Position numbers and translations under genes: made by a program | Shown: in pieces, positions 25,644 to 34,263 of the stretch | Layout of the letters: every line of letters starts with the position of its first letter | How positions within the stretch are numbered: the first letter of the stretch is position 1 | The notes under the pieces: generated by a model | What the model saw: the letters and a program-made list of their open reading frames with translations, nothing else | The model's database searches: none | Told to the model about the DNA's origin: nothing | Assembly (NCBI RefSeq): GCF_028274965.1 | Contig: NZ_JAQCNO010000018.1 | Span: forward strand, 1-64,000 | Reading direction: 5' to 3' | Source of the DNA: Natronomonas sp. | GTDB lineage: Archaea; Halobacteriota; Halobacteria; Halobacteriales; Haloarculaceae | Length of the DNA stretch: 64,000 nucleotides

Positions 25644-25757
25644 ATGACAGAACCGCGTCGGCAGTTCAGCGAGAAGGAGTACCTCCTGTTCGTCCTCGTC
25701 GGTGTCGCGTTGCTCATGTCGCTCACCGCGATCGTCCTTGTCGTAACGTCGGTCTGA
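25644..25757 (+). CDS. 37-residue single-span membrane protein
   Basis: A short open frame encoding a basic/polar N-terminus with two acidic residues (RRQFSEKEYL) and one strong transmembrane helix (about residues 14-36), ending immediately after it. Codon use matches its neighbours (G/C third positions), and hydrophobicity is too regular for a random frame. It lies alone on the plus strand between two minus-strand cox-cluster genes. Such mini-proteins occur as small subunits of oxidases (CydX, CcoH or subunit IV types). No homology can be claimed from sequence alone. Confidence 0.6.
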   Translation: MTEPRRQFSEKEYLLFVLVGVALLMSLTAIVLVVTSV

Positions 25758-25805
25758 GAGGACAGAACGAAACGCCGATTCCGCCCGTTCCGAGTCGGGC
25801 CCGCT

Positions 25806-27638
25806 TCAGGCCTGCTCGGAACCGCCGTCCGTCGCGACCGACTCCCCGTCCGCGCCGCCGTCGGTGGCGACCGCGCTCTCGGACTCCGTCTCGCCGCCGT
25901 CGGTGGCGGCGAGTTGCTGTTCGAACCACGCGAACTCGCGGCCGTGAAGCCCGTACTCCTTCGTGTTCCAGGGGTCGGGATCGGTGACTTTGCCGCCCTT
26001 CTTCCAGGACCAGACGACGTTGAGCAGCCACAGGATCGTCCCCACGGCGATGATGACGGCCCCGGCGGTCATCACCTGATGGAGGAACGTGATCTCCGTG
26101 AGCGGGGCGAGTTCGGGGTTGAAGTCGCTGTACGTGGCGTAGCGCCGCGGCATCCCGAAGTACCCCGCCAGAAGCATCGCGAAGAAGGTGATGTTGACGC
26201 CGATCATCGACAGCCAGAAGTGCCCCTTCGCGAGCTTCCGGTTGTACATCCGGCCGGTGACGATCGGGAACCAGTAGTAGATCGCCCCGAACCCGGCGAA
26301 GGCGATCATCCCCATCACGATGTAGTGGAAGTGCCCCACGACGTAGTACGTCTCGTGGAGGATGAGGTTCACCGGCACCGACGCGAGGAAGACGCCCGTG
26401 ATCCCGCCGATGACGAAGTTCGCGACGAACCCGATACAGAACAGCATCGGCGCGGTCAGCCTGACCTTGCCGTTCCACAGGGTCGTGATCCAGTTGAACG
26501 TCTTGACCGCCGACGGGATCGCAATCGCGAGCGACGTCGCCATGAACGACGCGCGGATGCGGGGGTCCATCCCGCTGCCGAACATGTGGTGTGCCCACAC
26601 GCCGAACGAGAGGACGCCGATCGCGAGCGTCGAGTAGACGACGAACTTGAACCCGAACAGCTTCCGGCCCGCGAACTTCGGAAGGATCCACGAGACCAGC
26701 CCCATCATCGGAAGCACAAGGATGTAGACCTCGGGGTGCCCGAAGAACCAAAACAGGTGCTGCCAGAGTATCGGGCCGCCGCCCTCCACCGCGAAGAAGG
26801 TCGTCGCGAAGTTCCTATCCAACAGCAGCATGATGAGCGCGCTCCCGAGAAGCGGGAACGCAAAGAGGATGAGCCCCGACTGGGTGAGGATCGTCCAACT
26901 GAAGATGTCGAGGTTCGCCCAGGTGACGTCGTCCCCGCGCTCGGTGAATATGGTGGCGATGAAGTTGATCGCGCCCATCGTGGCGGAGACGCCCGTCAGG
27001 TGCAGACCCAACAGCATGAGGTCGACGCCGGGGTTGCTCTGCTCGACCGAAAGCGGCGTGTACATCGTCCAGGAGGTCTGTGCGGGGCTGATCGCGATGT
27101 CGAGCGGGATGGTGAAAAACCCGGCCCAGATGAGCAGGGCCGCCGGGGGCAACAGCCAAAACGCGATGGCGTTGATCCGCGGGAACGCCATGTCGTCGGC
27201 GTCGATCAAAAGCGGGACGAAGTAGTTCGAGAAGGCCGCGATGATCGGCGTCCCGAAGAGAAACAGCATCGTGATGCCGTGGCTCGTCAGGAGCGCGTTG
27301 TACATCTCGGGGCTGATGTACGTCTCCGCGGCCGTGAACAGTTCGAACCGCATTATCATAACCGACACGCCGCCCCAGAGGAAGGCGATGACGCCGTACA
27401 TCCCATAGAGGATGCCGATGTCCTTGTGGTCGACGGTCGTCAGCCACCGGGTGATCCCGGAGGGTTTGTGTGCGAGTCCGCTTCCTGGTTCATGTGCGTG
27501 CCCGCCATCGGTGGCGACCCGGGTGCGATCGACGAACGGGAGGCGTCCCCACCAGCCGTTCACCCGGGCGACGAACCCGAGCGCGGCGAGGAAGACCGCC
27601 CCCACGAGGGCTGCCATCGCGAGCTGTTCTGCAACCAT
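25806..27638 (-). CDS. coxA: Cytochrome c oxidase subunit I (haem-copper oxidase, type A)
   Basis: A 610-residue catalytic subunit of the terminal oxidase that reduces oxygen to water and pumps protons. It has 12 or more helices, with a haem-ligand His in SHGITMLFLF, GHPEVY (Cu_B His, cross-linked Tyr and the type-A1 Glu), WAHHM (Cu_B His pair) and VGHFHYIVMG (haem ligands). The first 65 residues are an N-terminal extension with a His-rich stretch (HAHEPGSGLAH); the C-terminus is a long acidic Glu/Ser/Asp tail repeating ATDGG. It is downstream of other cox-cluster genes on the minus strand, with a long leader if the box near 27760 is used. Confidence 0.96.
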   Translation of the reverse strand: MVAEQLAMAALVGAVFLAALGFVARVNGWWGRLPFVDRTRVATDGGHAHEPGSGLAHKPSGITRWLTTVDHKDIGILYGMYGVIAFLWGGVSVMIMRFELFTAAETYISPEMYNALLTSHGITMLFLFGTPIIAAFSNYFVPLLIDADDMAFPRINAIAFWLLPPAALLIWAGFFTIPLDIAISPAQTSWTMYTPLSVEQSNPGVDLMLLGLHLTGVSATMGAINFIATIFTERGDDVTWANLDIFSWTILTQSGLILFAFPLLGSALIMLLLDRNFATTFFAVEGGGPILWQHLFWFFGHPEVYILVLPMMGLVSWILPKFAGRKLFGFKFVVYSTLAIGVLSFGVWAHHMFGSGMDPRIRASFMATSLAIAIPSAVKTFNWITTLWNGKVRLTAPMLFCIGFVANFVIGGITGVFLASVPVNLILHETYYVVGHFHYIVMGMIAFAGFGAIYYWFPIVTGRMYNRKLAKGHFWLSMIGVNITFFAMLLAGYFGMPRRYATYSDFNPELAPLTEITFLHQVMTAGAVIIAVGTILWLLNVVWSWKKGGKVTDPDPWNTKEYGLHGREFAWFEQQLAATDGGETESESAVATDGGADGESVATDGGSEQA

Positions 27639-27755
27639 GGTTGTCTACTCCGTACGTCGGTCCGCGGGTACAGAAAGGTTGCGCTCTCAGACCCGGCGAC
27701 AGACGGCGCCTCCGGGGACACTCCGGCGGCGCAGCGGTCACCGCGCCGCTCGAAG

Positions 27756-27764
27756 GGTTAAAAC
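27756..27764 (-). promoter_or_regulatory. Possible promoter for coxA
   Basis: On the coding strand this reads gttttaacc, about 118-126 bases before the coxA start. A transcript from it would have a leader of around 90 bases, unusual for this group. It could also be a T-rich transcript end. Confidence 0.3.
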
Positions 27765-27798
27765 ACCGACACGGGCCGACCGGGGCGTCGGCTCGGGG

Positions 27799-28089
27799 CT
27801 ACTCCTCGCCGGCCGATCGGGCGACCTCGGCGTCGGCCTCGGAGTACCCCGGCTCCGCCTGCTCGTCGTCCCTGCTCCCCTCGATCGCGTTCCCCGAGTA
27901 GTACGTCAACATTAACAGGGCGATCCCGGGGATGATGACGAGGCTCATCTGGACGAGGACGATGAGCGGATCGCCGGGAAACGGCGCCAACACGAGAAAG
28001 AGCAGCACGAAAAACAGGAGGATACCGAGCGGTATGAAGTTGACCGACAGGTCCAGCATCGTTTCGCGGTCGAAGATGCGGTCACTCAT
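27799..28089 (-). CDS. Small membrane protein of the cox cluster (DUF6684-like)
   Basis: A 96-residue protein with two transmembrane helices (about 18-36 and 45-65) and an acidic cytoplasmic tail. It resembles the haloarchaeal cox-cluster family that I recall as DUF6684. It sits between coxA and the DUF7541-like gene in the same direction, with its own TATA-like box. There are no metal-binding motifs. Probable function: accessory or assembly factor of the oxidase, by context only. Confidence 0.68.
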   Translation of the reverse strand: MSDRIFDRETMLDLSVNFIPLGILLFFVLLFLVLAPFPGDPLIVLVQMSLVIIPGIALLMLTYYSGNAIEGSRDDEQAEPGYSEADAEVARSAGEE

Positions 28090-28112
28090 TACGCCCTCTA
28101 GAGGTGCGATGG

Positions 28113-28124
28113 GTAATAGGTTAC
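28113..28124 (-). promoter_or_regulatory. TATA-like box for the DUF6684-like gene
   Basis: The coding strand reads gtaacctattac, 24-35 bases upstream of the start at 28089. Confidence 0.55.
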
Positions 28125-28180
28125 ACGGTCGGTGCCAGGGCTTGAGCGCGGGCGTCGGGGTACGCCCCGGAGCCGGGCGT

Positions 28181-28579
28181 TCAGCGCCGCAGTACTCTCG
28201 GCGCGGCGACGCCGAGCGCGGCGAGCACCACGCCCGTTCCGGTCACCGTGATCCCCCGCTGTTCGACCGCGTTGCCAGAGACGGCGCCGAGGAAACTGCT
28301 CGGGGCCGTGACGTCCGCCTGCGTCGCGAGGATGAGCACGCCGACCGCACAGAGCGCCACGCCGAGCCCCGAGAGCAGCCGCCACGGCGAGGCGACGTAG
28401 CCCGCCTCGTGGACGATCCCGGAGACGCTGCCGACGAACATCGCGAGCCCGCCGATCGCGAGCGGGTAGAACCCGAAGACGATCCCGATCTCGCTGAACA
28501 CGAGCCCGAGGACCACGACGATCGGCCACGGGCTCGTCTTGTCGTACCGGTCGGACGCCGGTTCGGACTCCGTGCTCAT
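28181..28579 (-). CDS. Small membrane protein of the cox cluster (DUF7541-like)
   Basis: A 132-residue protein with four hydrophobic helices and a short polar N-terminus (MSTESEPASDRYDKTSPWP). An upstream extension of the frame exists but is very arginine-rich and unlike a real protein; the ATG at 28579 has a TATA-like box 22 bases upstream. It matches the haloarchaeal family that I recall as DUF7541. The function is unknown; its position between coxC and coxA suggests an oxidase-related membrane role. Confidence 0.68.
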   Translation of the reverse strand: MSTESEPASDRYDKTSPWPIVVVLGLVFSEIGIVFGFYPLAIGGLAMFVGSVSGIVHEAGYVASPWRLLSGLGVALCAVGVLILATQADVTAPSSFLGAVSGNAVEQRGITVTGTGVVLAALGVAAPRVLRR

Positions 28580-28599
28580 ACGCACCCATCGGCGCGGCG

Positions 28600-28607
28600 G
28601 TAAAAAG
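28600..28607 (-). promoter_or_regulatory. TATA-like box for the DUF7541-like gene
   Basis: gtaaaaag on the plus strand (cttttta on the coding strand) lies 21-28 bases upstream of the ATG at 28579. Confidence 0.5.
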
Positions 28608-28641
28608 ACGCGTCGGTTGCCGACCGTCGGCCCGAGATCGA

Positions 28642-29514
28642 TCAGACGATCGCGCCGACGTATAACACGACGACGAGAAACACCCACACGATGTCGACGA
28701 AGTGCCAGTACATCGAGACCGTGCTGACGGAGACGTGCTTTTCGGCGGAGTAATGCCCGTACAGCGCCCGGATGAACAGGATCGAGAGCAGCACCGCCCC
28801 GAGGCTGACGTGGAGGCCGTGCAGCCCCGTCAGCCCGTAGAAGGCCGTCCCGTAGGCGCCGTCGGTGAGGCTGAACCCGAGGTGGACGATGAACTCGTAG
28901 TACTCGTAGACCTGCCCCGCGAGGAAGACGAGCCCGAGCCCGAGCGTCGCCCCGAGGAGCCGGACGAACCGCGTCCGGTCGCCGTTCAACAGCGCGTGGT
29001 GCGCGTAGTGGATCGTCACCGAACTCGCGATCAACACGAGCGTGTTCGCGATCACCAGCGTGCTCAACACCTCGCCGTCGGCGACGATCGGCGGGAGGTC
29101 ACTCCACGACCCCGCGCGGATGAAGAAGTAGTAGATGAACCCGGCCCCGAAGGTCGCGACCTCCGTCGCGAGGAACAGAAGCATCGTCAGCTTCAGCGGG
29201 AAGCCGAAATCGGCGGCCTCGCCCTCCCAGAAATCGACGATGAAGGCGTGGTACAGCCAGCCGTACAGGCCGGTGAGGAACACGAACGTGCTCAGAACGA
29301 AGACGGCGCCGCCCGCGACCGGGCTGACGATCGGACTCTGTCCCTGCCCCAGGACGTACAGCGCCGCGCCGATGTAGAACCCCGAGCCGCCGAGAGCGCT
29401 GATAAACGGCCACCACGAGGCCTCTCCGAAGCCCTTGGGCCAGTCCTCGACCGCCGGGAGGTGGTGCTCACTATCGTGGCCGTGGCCCCGGCCGTCGTCG
29501 GTTTCGATGCTCAT
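28642..29514 (-). CDS. coxC: Cytochrome c oxidase subunit III
   Basis: A 290-residue membrane protein with seven helices, the non-metal core subunit that stabilises the oxidase and its proton uptake. Typical elements are FLATEVATFGAGFIYYFFIRAG (helix with conserved Glu) and GLHGLHVSLGA, YWHFVDIVWVFL near the C-terminus. The His-rich N-terminus (RGHGHDSEHH) is normal for these archaeal proteins. It has its own TATA-like box, and lies between coxB upstream and the small DUF7541-like gene downstream. Confidence 0.95.
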   Translation of the reverse strand: MSIETDDGRGHGHDSEHHLPAVEDWPKGFGEASWWPFISALGGSGFYIGAALYVLGQGQSPIVSPVAGGAVFVLSTFVFLTGLYGWLYHAFIVDFWEGEAADFGFPLKLTMLLFLATEVATFGAGFIYYFFIRAGSWSDLPPIVADGEVLSTLVIANTLVLIASSVTIHYAHHALLNGDRTRFVRLLGATLGLGLVFLAGQVYEYYEFIVHLGFSLTDGAYGTAFYGLTGLHGLHVSLGAVLLSILFIRALYGHYSAEKHVSVSTVSMYWHFVDIVWVFLVVVLYVGAIV

Positions 29515-29537
29515 AGTCGCGTGGTACGGCCGGAACG

Positions 29538-29545
29538 ATAAAAAC
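29538..29545 (-). promoter_or_regulatory. TATA-like box for coxC
   Basis: gataaaaa on the plus strand (tttttatc on the coding strand) lies 24-31 bases upstream of the coxC start. Confidence 0.6.
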
Positions 29546-29578
29546 CCATCTGATGCCGCCGGCCGCTCCCGTCGGCTC

Positions 29579-30337
29579 TCACTCCTGGGCTCGCTGCTCG
29601 CTGAGCCACTCGTCGTACGCCTCGGGTTCCATGACGATGAACTCGCCGTTCATCTGGGAGTGTCCCGCGCCGCAGTACTGCGTGCAGTAGAACTGGTAGC
29701 TCCCCGTCTCGTAGGCCTCCGTCTTGATCGTGTTGTACTCGCCGACGAAGGCCGACTGCTTCAGCCCCAACTCGGGGACGTGCAGCATGTGCAGCCAGAA
29801 GGACGAGTAGATGTGCAGGTAGACGGGCCTGTTGGCCGGTATGCGTATCTCGTTTCTCGCCGTCACCGCACCCTCGTCGTAGTGTGACTCCCAGGCGTAG
29901 GTGTACGCCTCGACCTCGACCTCGACGGCGTTCGTCTCGTCCTCGTAGGGGCCGACGGCCCCCTCGAGGTCCTCGCTGACGGCCGGTTCGATCCGGTCCT
30001 CGCTGTCGATCGGCGTCCCGACCTCCTCGACGGCCAACACCTGATAGGAGGCGAGTCCGACGAAGAGCAACACGACCGCCGTCGTGATCGTCCACGTGAT
30101 CTCCAGGCGGCGGTTCTCTCTGGTTGGCTTCGGGTCGTCGTTGTTCTTGAACTTGACGACCGCGTAGATGAGGATCGCCTCGACGATGATCGCGATCGGT
30201 ATCGCCGCGTACAGAAGCGTCGTGTTGAGATCGGTGATGAGCTCGTCGTTGATGCTGCTCTGTGCCGCCGCCGGCTCGACCGCTACGAGCGCGAGAACCC
30301 CCACGACCGCGACCGGCAGGATACGGCGCACGTTCAT
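29579..30337 (-). CDS. coxB: Cytochrome c oxidase subunit II (Cu_A)
   Basis: A 252-residue subunit accepting electrons at its Cu_A site outside the membrane. The N-terminal signal segment (MNVRRILPVAVVGVLALVAV) is followed by two transmembrane helices (about 33-55 and 75-98). The Cu_A domain has YCTQYCGAGHSQM (Cys, Cys, His, Met ligands); the other His ligand is in SSFWLHMLHVPELGL. The frame is open upstream, but the ATG at 30337 starts a proper signal sequence and has a TATA-like box at the right spacing. It is divergent from the haem O synthase gene. Confidence 0.95.
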   Translation of the reverse strand: MNVRRILPVAVVGVLALVAVEPAAAQSSINDELITDLNTTLLYAAIPIAIIVEAILIYAVVKFKNNDDPKPTRENRRLEITWTITTAVVLLFVGLASYQVLAVEEVGTPIDSEDRIEPAVSEDLEGAVGPYEDETNAVEVEVEAYTYAWESHYDEGAVTARNEIRIPANRPVYLHIYSSFWLHMLHVPELGLKQSAFVGEYNTIKTEAYETGSYQFYCTQYCGAGHSQMNGEFIVMEPEAYDEWLSEQRAQE

Positions 30338-30360
30338 TATCGGGTCTTGGAAACACTCGG

Positions 30361-30370
30361 TCAAATAACT
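30361..30370 (-). promoter_or_regulatory. TATA-like box for coxB
   Basis: tcaaataact on the plus strand (agttatttga on the coding strand) lies about 24-33 bases upstream of coxB. Confidence 0.55.
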
Positions 30371-30403
30371 GCCGCCTTCCCCCCGCGGTGTCGAAAGCGG
30401 GAG

Positions 30404-30411
30404 GTGTAAGT
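30404..30411 (+). promoter_or_regulatory. TATA-like box for ctaB
   Basis: gtgtaagt lies 25-32 bases upstream of the ATG at 30436, forming with the coxB box a divergent promoter region of 98 bases. Confidence 0.45.
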
Positions 30412-30435
30412 GCTCGCGGACCGAACAGTAGGACA

Positions 30436-31812
30436 ATGCGTACGCCCGAGTTCGTTCCGGTCCTCTCGGCCGCCGTCGTCGGCGTGTACGTCCTCGTGAT
30501 CGTCGGCGCGACCGCGGCGCTCGCCGACGCCGCGGCCGCCTGCGGCGGGTGGCCGCTGTGTTCGGGCGACCTCTCGGACCCGGCCGTCCTCGTCGCGCTG
30601 CTTCATCGCCTCGCGGCCGCGACCGTCGGCGTCGTCGTCGTCGCCGCGGCGCTTCTCGGCTGGTCGGACGGCTCGCGCCGGGTCAGGGCCGCCCTCGCGC
30701 TCGCCGTGGCGCTGTACCCGATCCAGGCCGCCATCGGCGGCGTGTTGGCGACCGGTTCGGGGGTCGAACGGCTCCACGTCCTCGTCGCGATGGCGATCTT
30801 TGTGGCCCTCGTCGCGGCGCTCGCGTGGCACCTGGAGGCGGAGACCGGACGCGACGACGCCCCCGAGACGACCCCCGAGGCGCCGACGGTCCCTGCGATC
30901 GGGACCGACGGGGACGCCGAGCGGCCGGCGGTCGCGGCGCTTTCGCCCCTCAAGCGGCTCAAAACGACCGTCGGCGCGTACGTCCGGCTGATGAAACCGC
31001 GGCTGATGTGGCTGCTCTGTCTCGTCGCCGCCGCCGGCATGGTTCTGGCCGGTCGCCCCTCGGTCGGCACCGTGGCGTTCACGCTCGGCGGGGGCGTGTT
31101 GGCGATCGGCGCGTCGGGAACGTTCAACCACGTCCTCGAGCGGGACATCGACCGCCGGATGGAGCGGACCGCCGACCGCCCCCTCGCCACCCACGACGTG
31201 CCGGTCCGGAACGCGCTCGCCTTCGGCGGCGTCCTGACCGTCGCGTCGCTTTGGGCGTTCCTCTCGGTGAACCTCCTCACGGCCGCGCTCGGGCTCGCGG
31301 CGATCGTCTTCTACAGCGTCGTCTACACGCTCATACTGAAACCGAACACGGTCCAAAACACCGTCCTCGGCGGCGCTGCGGGGGCGCTCCCGGCGCTGAT
31401 CGGGTACGTCGCCGTCGCGGACCGGATCGGTCTGGTCGGCCTCGTCCTGGCCGGGCTCATCTTCGTGTGGACGCCCGCGCACTTCTATAACCTCGCGTTG
31501 GCGTACCGCGACGACTACGAACGCGGCGGCTTCCCGATGATGCCCGTCGTCCGCGGTGAGACCGAAACGAGAAAGCAGATCCTCCTGTACCTCGGGGCGA
31601 CGCTTCTGGGTGCGGGCGTCCTCGCGACCGTCTCGGACCTCGGGTGGCTCTTCGGGGCAACGACGGTGCTCGTCGGCACCGTGTTCCTGTGGATGGTCGT
31701 CAGGCTCCACTACGAACAGTCCGAGGGCGCCGCATTCCGGGCGTTCCACGCCTCGAACGCGTATCTCGGTCTCGTCCTCGTCGCGGTCGTCGTCGACGGG
31801 CTCGCGGTATGA
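30436..31812 (+). CDS. ctaB: Haem O synthase (CtaB) fused to a CtaA-like N-terminal half
   Basis: A 458-residue fusion. Residues 1-135 hold four helices with the CtaA signature: ACGGWPLCSG (Cys36, Cys42 pair) and histidines 57 and 113, which in CtaA (haem A synthase) bind haem. Residues about 170-458 are a UbiA-family protohaem IX farnesyltransferase with NHVLERDIDRRMERTADRP holding the Asp-rich prenyl motif, and LAYRDDYERGGFPMM the second. It makes haem O for the oxidase, and may contribute part of a haem A synthase. The combination is known in haloarchaea. The next gene overlaps by 4 bases. Confidence 0.9.
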   Translation: MRTPEFVPVLSAAVVGVYVLVIVGATAALADAAAACGGWPLCSGDLSDPAVLVALLHRLAAATVGVVVVAAALLGWSDGSRRVRAALALAVALYPIQAAIGGVLATGSGVERLHVLVAMAIFVALVAALAWHLEAETGRDDAPETTPEAPTVPAIGTDGDAERPAVAALSPLKRLKTTVGAYVRLMKPRLMWLLCLVAAAGMVLAGRPSVGTVAFTLGGGVLAIGASGTFNHVLERDIDRRMERTADRPLATHDVPVRNALAFGGVLTVASLWAFLSVNLLTAALGLAAIVFYSVVYTLILKPNTVQNTVLGGAAGALPALIGYVAVADRIGLVGLVLAGLIFVWTPAHFYNLALAYRDDYERGGFPMMPVVRGETETRKQILLYLGATLLGAGVLATVSDLGWLFGATTVLVGTVFLWMVVRLHYEQSEGAAFRAFHASNAYLGLVLVAVVVDGLAV

Positions 31813-32498
31813 TGCCCGTCCGAAACGCGGTCGGAACGCTCGAGGACTCCACCCGTCGCACCGCTGTCTACACCGCCGTCACCGCCAATACGCTCGTGTT
31901 GGCGGTCCTCCTGTACAGCTACGTCAGCGGCCGGACGCCGACGGCGTACTGGTTTTTTCCGATCGTCTGGATCACCGTCGGCGTCTGGGCGCTCGTCCGG
32001 ACCACCCCGGACCCCGCCGACAGCCGGACGACGTACGCCGCCGCCGCGATCGGGGCCGGGTACTTCCTCGTGTTGGCCGCCGTCGGGGGGATCGTCACCC
32101 CGGCGTCCGGCCCGGCGGTCGGGCTGACGGTGCAGTTCACCGAGCTCCCGCCGGGGTGGAACCCCGCGGTGCTGTACGACGGCTCGCTCGTCCAGTTCGC
32201 CGTCGTCCCCTACTCGACGTTCGGCTACTTCGTCCTCGCGTACCTCGTCTACGCGACCGCGATCGAGGCCAGAGGCGCCGTCGCCGGCGGACTGCTCGGG
32301 CTCTTTTCGTGCGTCTCCTGTACCGTTCCGGTCATCGCGTCGGCCTTCGGCAGCGTCGTCGGCGGAGCGGCCGTGACGACGGCGGTACAGACGCAGACCT
32401 ACGGCCTCGGGACGGCCGTCTTCGTTGTGACAGTTCTCCTGTTGCTCTACCGGCCGGGGCTCGAGCGGCTCCGGCGGCTCCGGCGGCTGCGCTCCTGA
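31809..32498 (+). CDS. Membrane protein of the cox cluster (DUF7546-like)
   Basis: A 229-residue protein with about six helices. A cysteine pair lies in a helix-adjacent segment (LFSCVSCTVPVIAS), which could bind copper or form a disulfide, and is unusual since cysteine is rare here. The start overlaps the haem O synthase stop (ATGA), so it is co-translated with ctaB. It resembles the cox-cluster family that I recall as DUF7546. Role in haem or copper delivery is inference from position. Confidence 0.68.
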   Translation: MMPVRNAVGTLEDSTRRTAVYTAVTANTLVLAVLLYSYVSGRTPTAYWFFPIVWITVGVWALVRTTPDPADSRTTYAAAAIGAGYFLVLAAVGGIVTPASGPAVGLTVQFTELPPGWNPAVLYDGSLVQFAVVPYSTFGYFVLAYLVYATAIEARGAVAGGLLGLFSCVSCTVPVIASAFGSVVGGAAVTTAVQTQTYGLGTAVFVVTVLLLLYRPGLERLRRLRRLRS

Positions 32499-32532
32499 GC
32501 GACCACACCTCTTCGGCCACCCGCGAACGGCA

Positions 32533-32540
32533 GCCTTTAG
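32533..32540 (+). promoter_or_regulatory. TATA-like box for the ABC transporter genes
   Basis: gcctttag lies 24-31 bases upstream of the ATG at 32564, in the gap after the DUF7546-like gene. Confidence 0.5.
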
Positions 32541-32563
32541 ACGCATCCCCTCTCGAATCGGGT

Positions 32564-33466
32564 ATGGTCGTCAACGCCGAGAACGTTCGTCGGCAGTACG
32601 GGGAGGCCGTCGCGCTCTCGGGCGTTTCGCTGTCGATCTCGGCGGGCGAAATATTCGCACTCATCGGCCCGAACGGGGCGGGGAAGACGACGCTGATCCG
32701 CGCGCTGACCGGGACCACCGACGCCGAGGGCGAGGTGTCGCTGTTCGGTCGGCCGCCGACCGACGTCGCCCGCCACCGGATCGGGCTGCTCCCCCAGGAG
32801 TTCGCGCCCGCAGAGCGGCTGACCGCGCGCGAGCTGATCGCGTACTACGCGGGGCTGTACGACGACGCCCGCGACCCCGACTCGGTGCTCGAGGACGTCG
32901 GTCTCACCGACAGCGCAACGACGCACTACGAGGACCTCTCAGGGGGGCAAAAGCGCCGCGCCTGCGTCGGGACGGCCCTCGTCAACGACCCCGAACTGCT
33001 GGTCCTCGACGAGCCGACGACCGGGATCGACCCCGCGGGCCGCCGGGACCTCTGGCGGCTCATCGAGGCGCTCGCCGACGGCGGCACGACGGTCCTGCTG
33101 ACGACGCACTACATGGCGGAAGCCGAGACGCTCGCCGACCGCGTCGGGCTGCTCGCGGCCGGCGAACTCGTCGCGATCGACTCGCCGGCCGCGTTGATCG
33201 CCCGCCACGGCGGCGACAGCCGCCTCGTGATCGAGGCCGACGACGAGACGCGGGCGGAGGCGGCGCTCGAAGCTGCCGGCTACGAGCGGCTCCCGGACGC
33301 GCGATACGTCGCCGTGGCGGCCGGTCCGAGGGAGATCCCGGCGGTCGTCGACGCCTTGACCGACGCCGACGTCGCCTACGACGGGCTCGCCTGGCGACAG
33401 CCCACCCTCGAGGACGTCTACGTCGCGCTGACCGGCACCGACGTCTCGACGGGGGGCGAGGCGTGA
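32564..33466 (+). CDS. ABC transporter ATP-binding protein
   Basis: A 300-residue cytoplasmic ATPase of the ABC-2 (drug/haem export, CcmA/NosF-like) type. Walker A GPNGAGKT (35-42), Q-loop LLPQEF, signature LSGGQKRR, Walker B LLVLDEPT and switch TTHYMAEAE are all present. The C-terminal 80 residues form the extra domain seen in Nat/Drr-type ATPases. It overlaps the permease gene by 4 bases. In this location it is plausibly part of oxidase maturation (haem or copper movement), but a general exporter is equally possible. Confidence 0.88.
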   Translation: MVVNAENVRRQYGEAVALSGVSLSISAGEIFALIGPNGAGKTTLIRALTGTTDAEGEVSLFGRPPTDVARHRIGLLPQEFAPAERLTARELIAYYAGLYDDARDPDSVLEDVGLTDSATTHYEDLSGGQKRRACVGTALVNDPELLVLDEPTTGIDPAGRRDLWRLIEALADGGTTVLLTTHYMAEAETLADRVGLLAAGELVAIDSPAALIARHGGDSRLVIEADDETRAEAALEAAGYERLPDARYVAVAAGPREIPAVVDALTDADVAYDGLAWRQPTLEDVYVALTGTDVSTGGEA

Positions 33467-34251
33467 GCCGTCCCCGCCGGATCGGGGCCGAGGCCACCGC
33501 CGCCTGGCACGCCTTCGTCCGCCGTCGGACGGCGGTGTTTTTCACCTTCTTTTTCCCCGTCATCATCGTCTTCATCTTCGGCGTGTTGGTCCGGACCGAC
33601 CCGGCCGGTGGCGGGCTTTTCGCCGAGCCGCCGGGGTACTACGTGGCGGGCTATCTCGCCGTCGTCGTCCTGTTCACGCCGCTGTCCCGCGTCGGCAGCG
33701 AGGTCGCCCGCCACCGCGCCGGCAACCGCTTCGAGAAGCTCGCAACGACGCCGCTGACGCGGGCCGAGTGGCTCTTCGCACAGACGCTCGTCAACGTCGT
33801 TGTCATCGGGCTGGCGTCGTTTCTGATCCTGGTTTCGGTCGTCCTCTCGACCGGCGCGGCCTTCGTCGCCTCGCCGCTCGCCGTCGCGTACGTCGCCCTC
33901 GGCGTCGCGCTGTTCTGTGGGTTCGGCGCGCTGTTGGGTCGCCTCGCGGACTCACAGGACGGCGTCATCGCCGCGTCGAACGGCGTTGCGCTCCCGCTTT
34001 TGTTCCTCTCGGAGACGTTCGTCCCGCCGGACATGCTCCCGGCGTGGTTCGTCCCGCTGATCGAACTGTCGCCGCTCACGTACTTCGCCCGCGGGCTCCG
34101 GGCGGCGACGTACGACCCGTCGACGCCGGCCGCGAGCACCGCGCGGGCGGGCCTCGTCGGCGCGGACCCGATCGCAAACCTCGTCGTCCTCGCGGCCCTC
34201 TCGGTCGGCTTCTTCGTCGCCGGCGCGTACGCGCTCCCGCGGACCGACTGA
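33463..34251 (+). CDS. ABC-2 type transporter permease
   Basis: A 262-residue membrane protein with six helices, starting at a GTG that overlaps the ATPase stop. Features of ABC-2 permeases are the long first loop after helix 1, and a final re-entrant segment around PPDMLPAWFVPLIELSPLTYFARGLR, which matches the family's conserved ELSPLxYxxxxLR block. It pairs with the preceding ATPase as a homodimeric or simple exporter. The substrate is not visible from sequence. Confidence 0.86.
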   Translation: MSRPRRIGAEATAAWHAFVRRRTAVFFTFFFPVIIVFIFGVLVRTDPAGGGLFAEPPGYYVAGYLAVVVLFTPLSRVGSEVARHRAGNRFEKLATTPLTRAEWLFAQTLVNVVVIGLASFLILVSVVLSTGAAFVASPLAVAYVALGVALFCGFGALLGRLADSQDGVIAASNGVALPLLFLSETFVPPDMLPAWFVPLIELSPLTYFARGLRAATYDPSTPAASTARAGLVGADPIANLVVLAALSVGFFVAGAYALPRTD

Positions 34252-34263
34252 CCCCCGCCTCGC

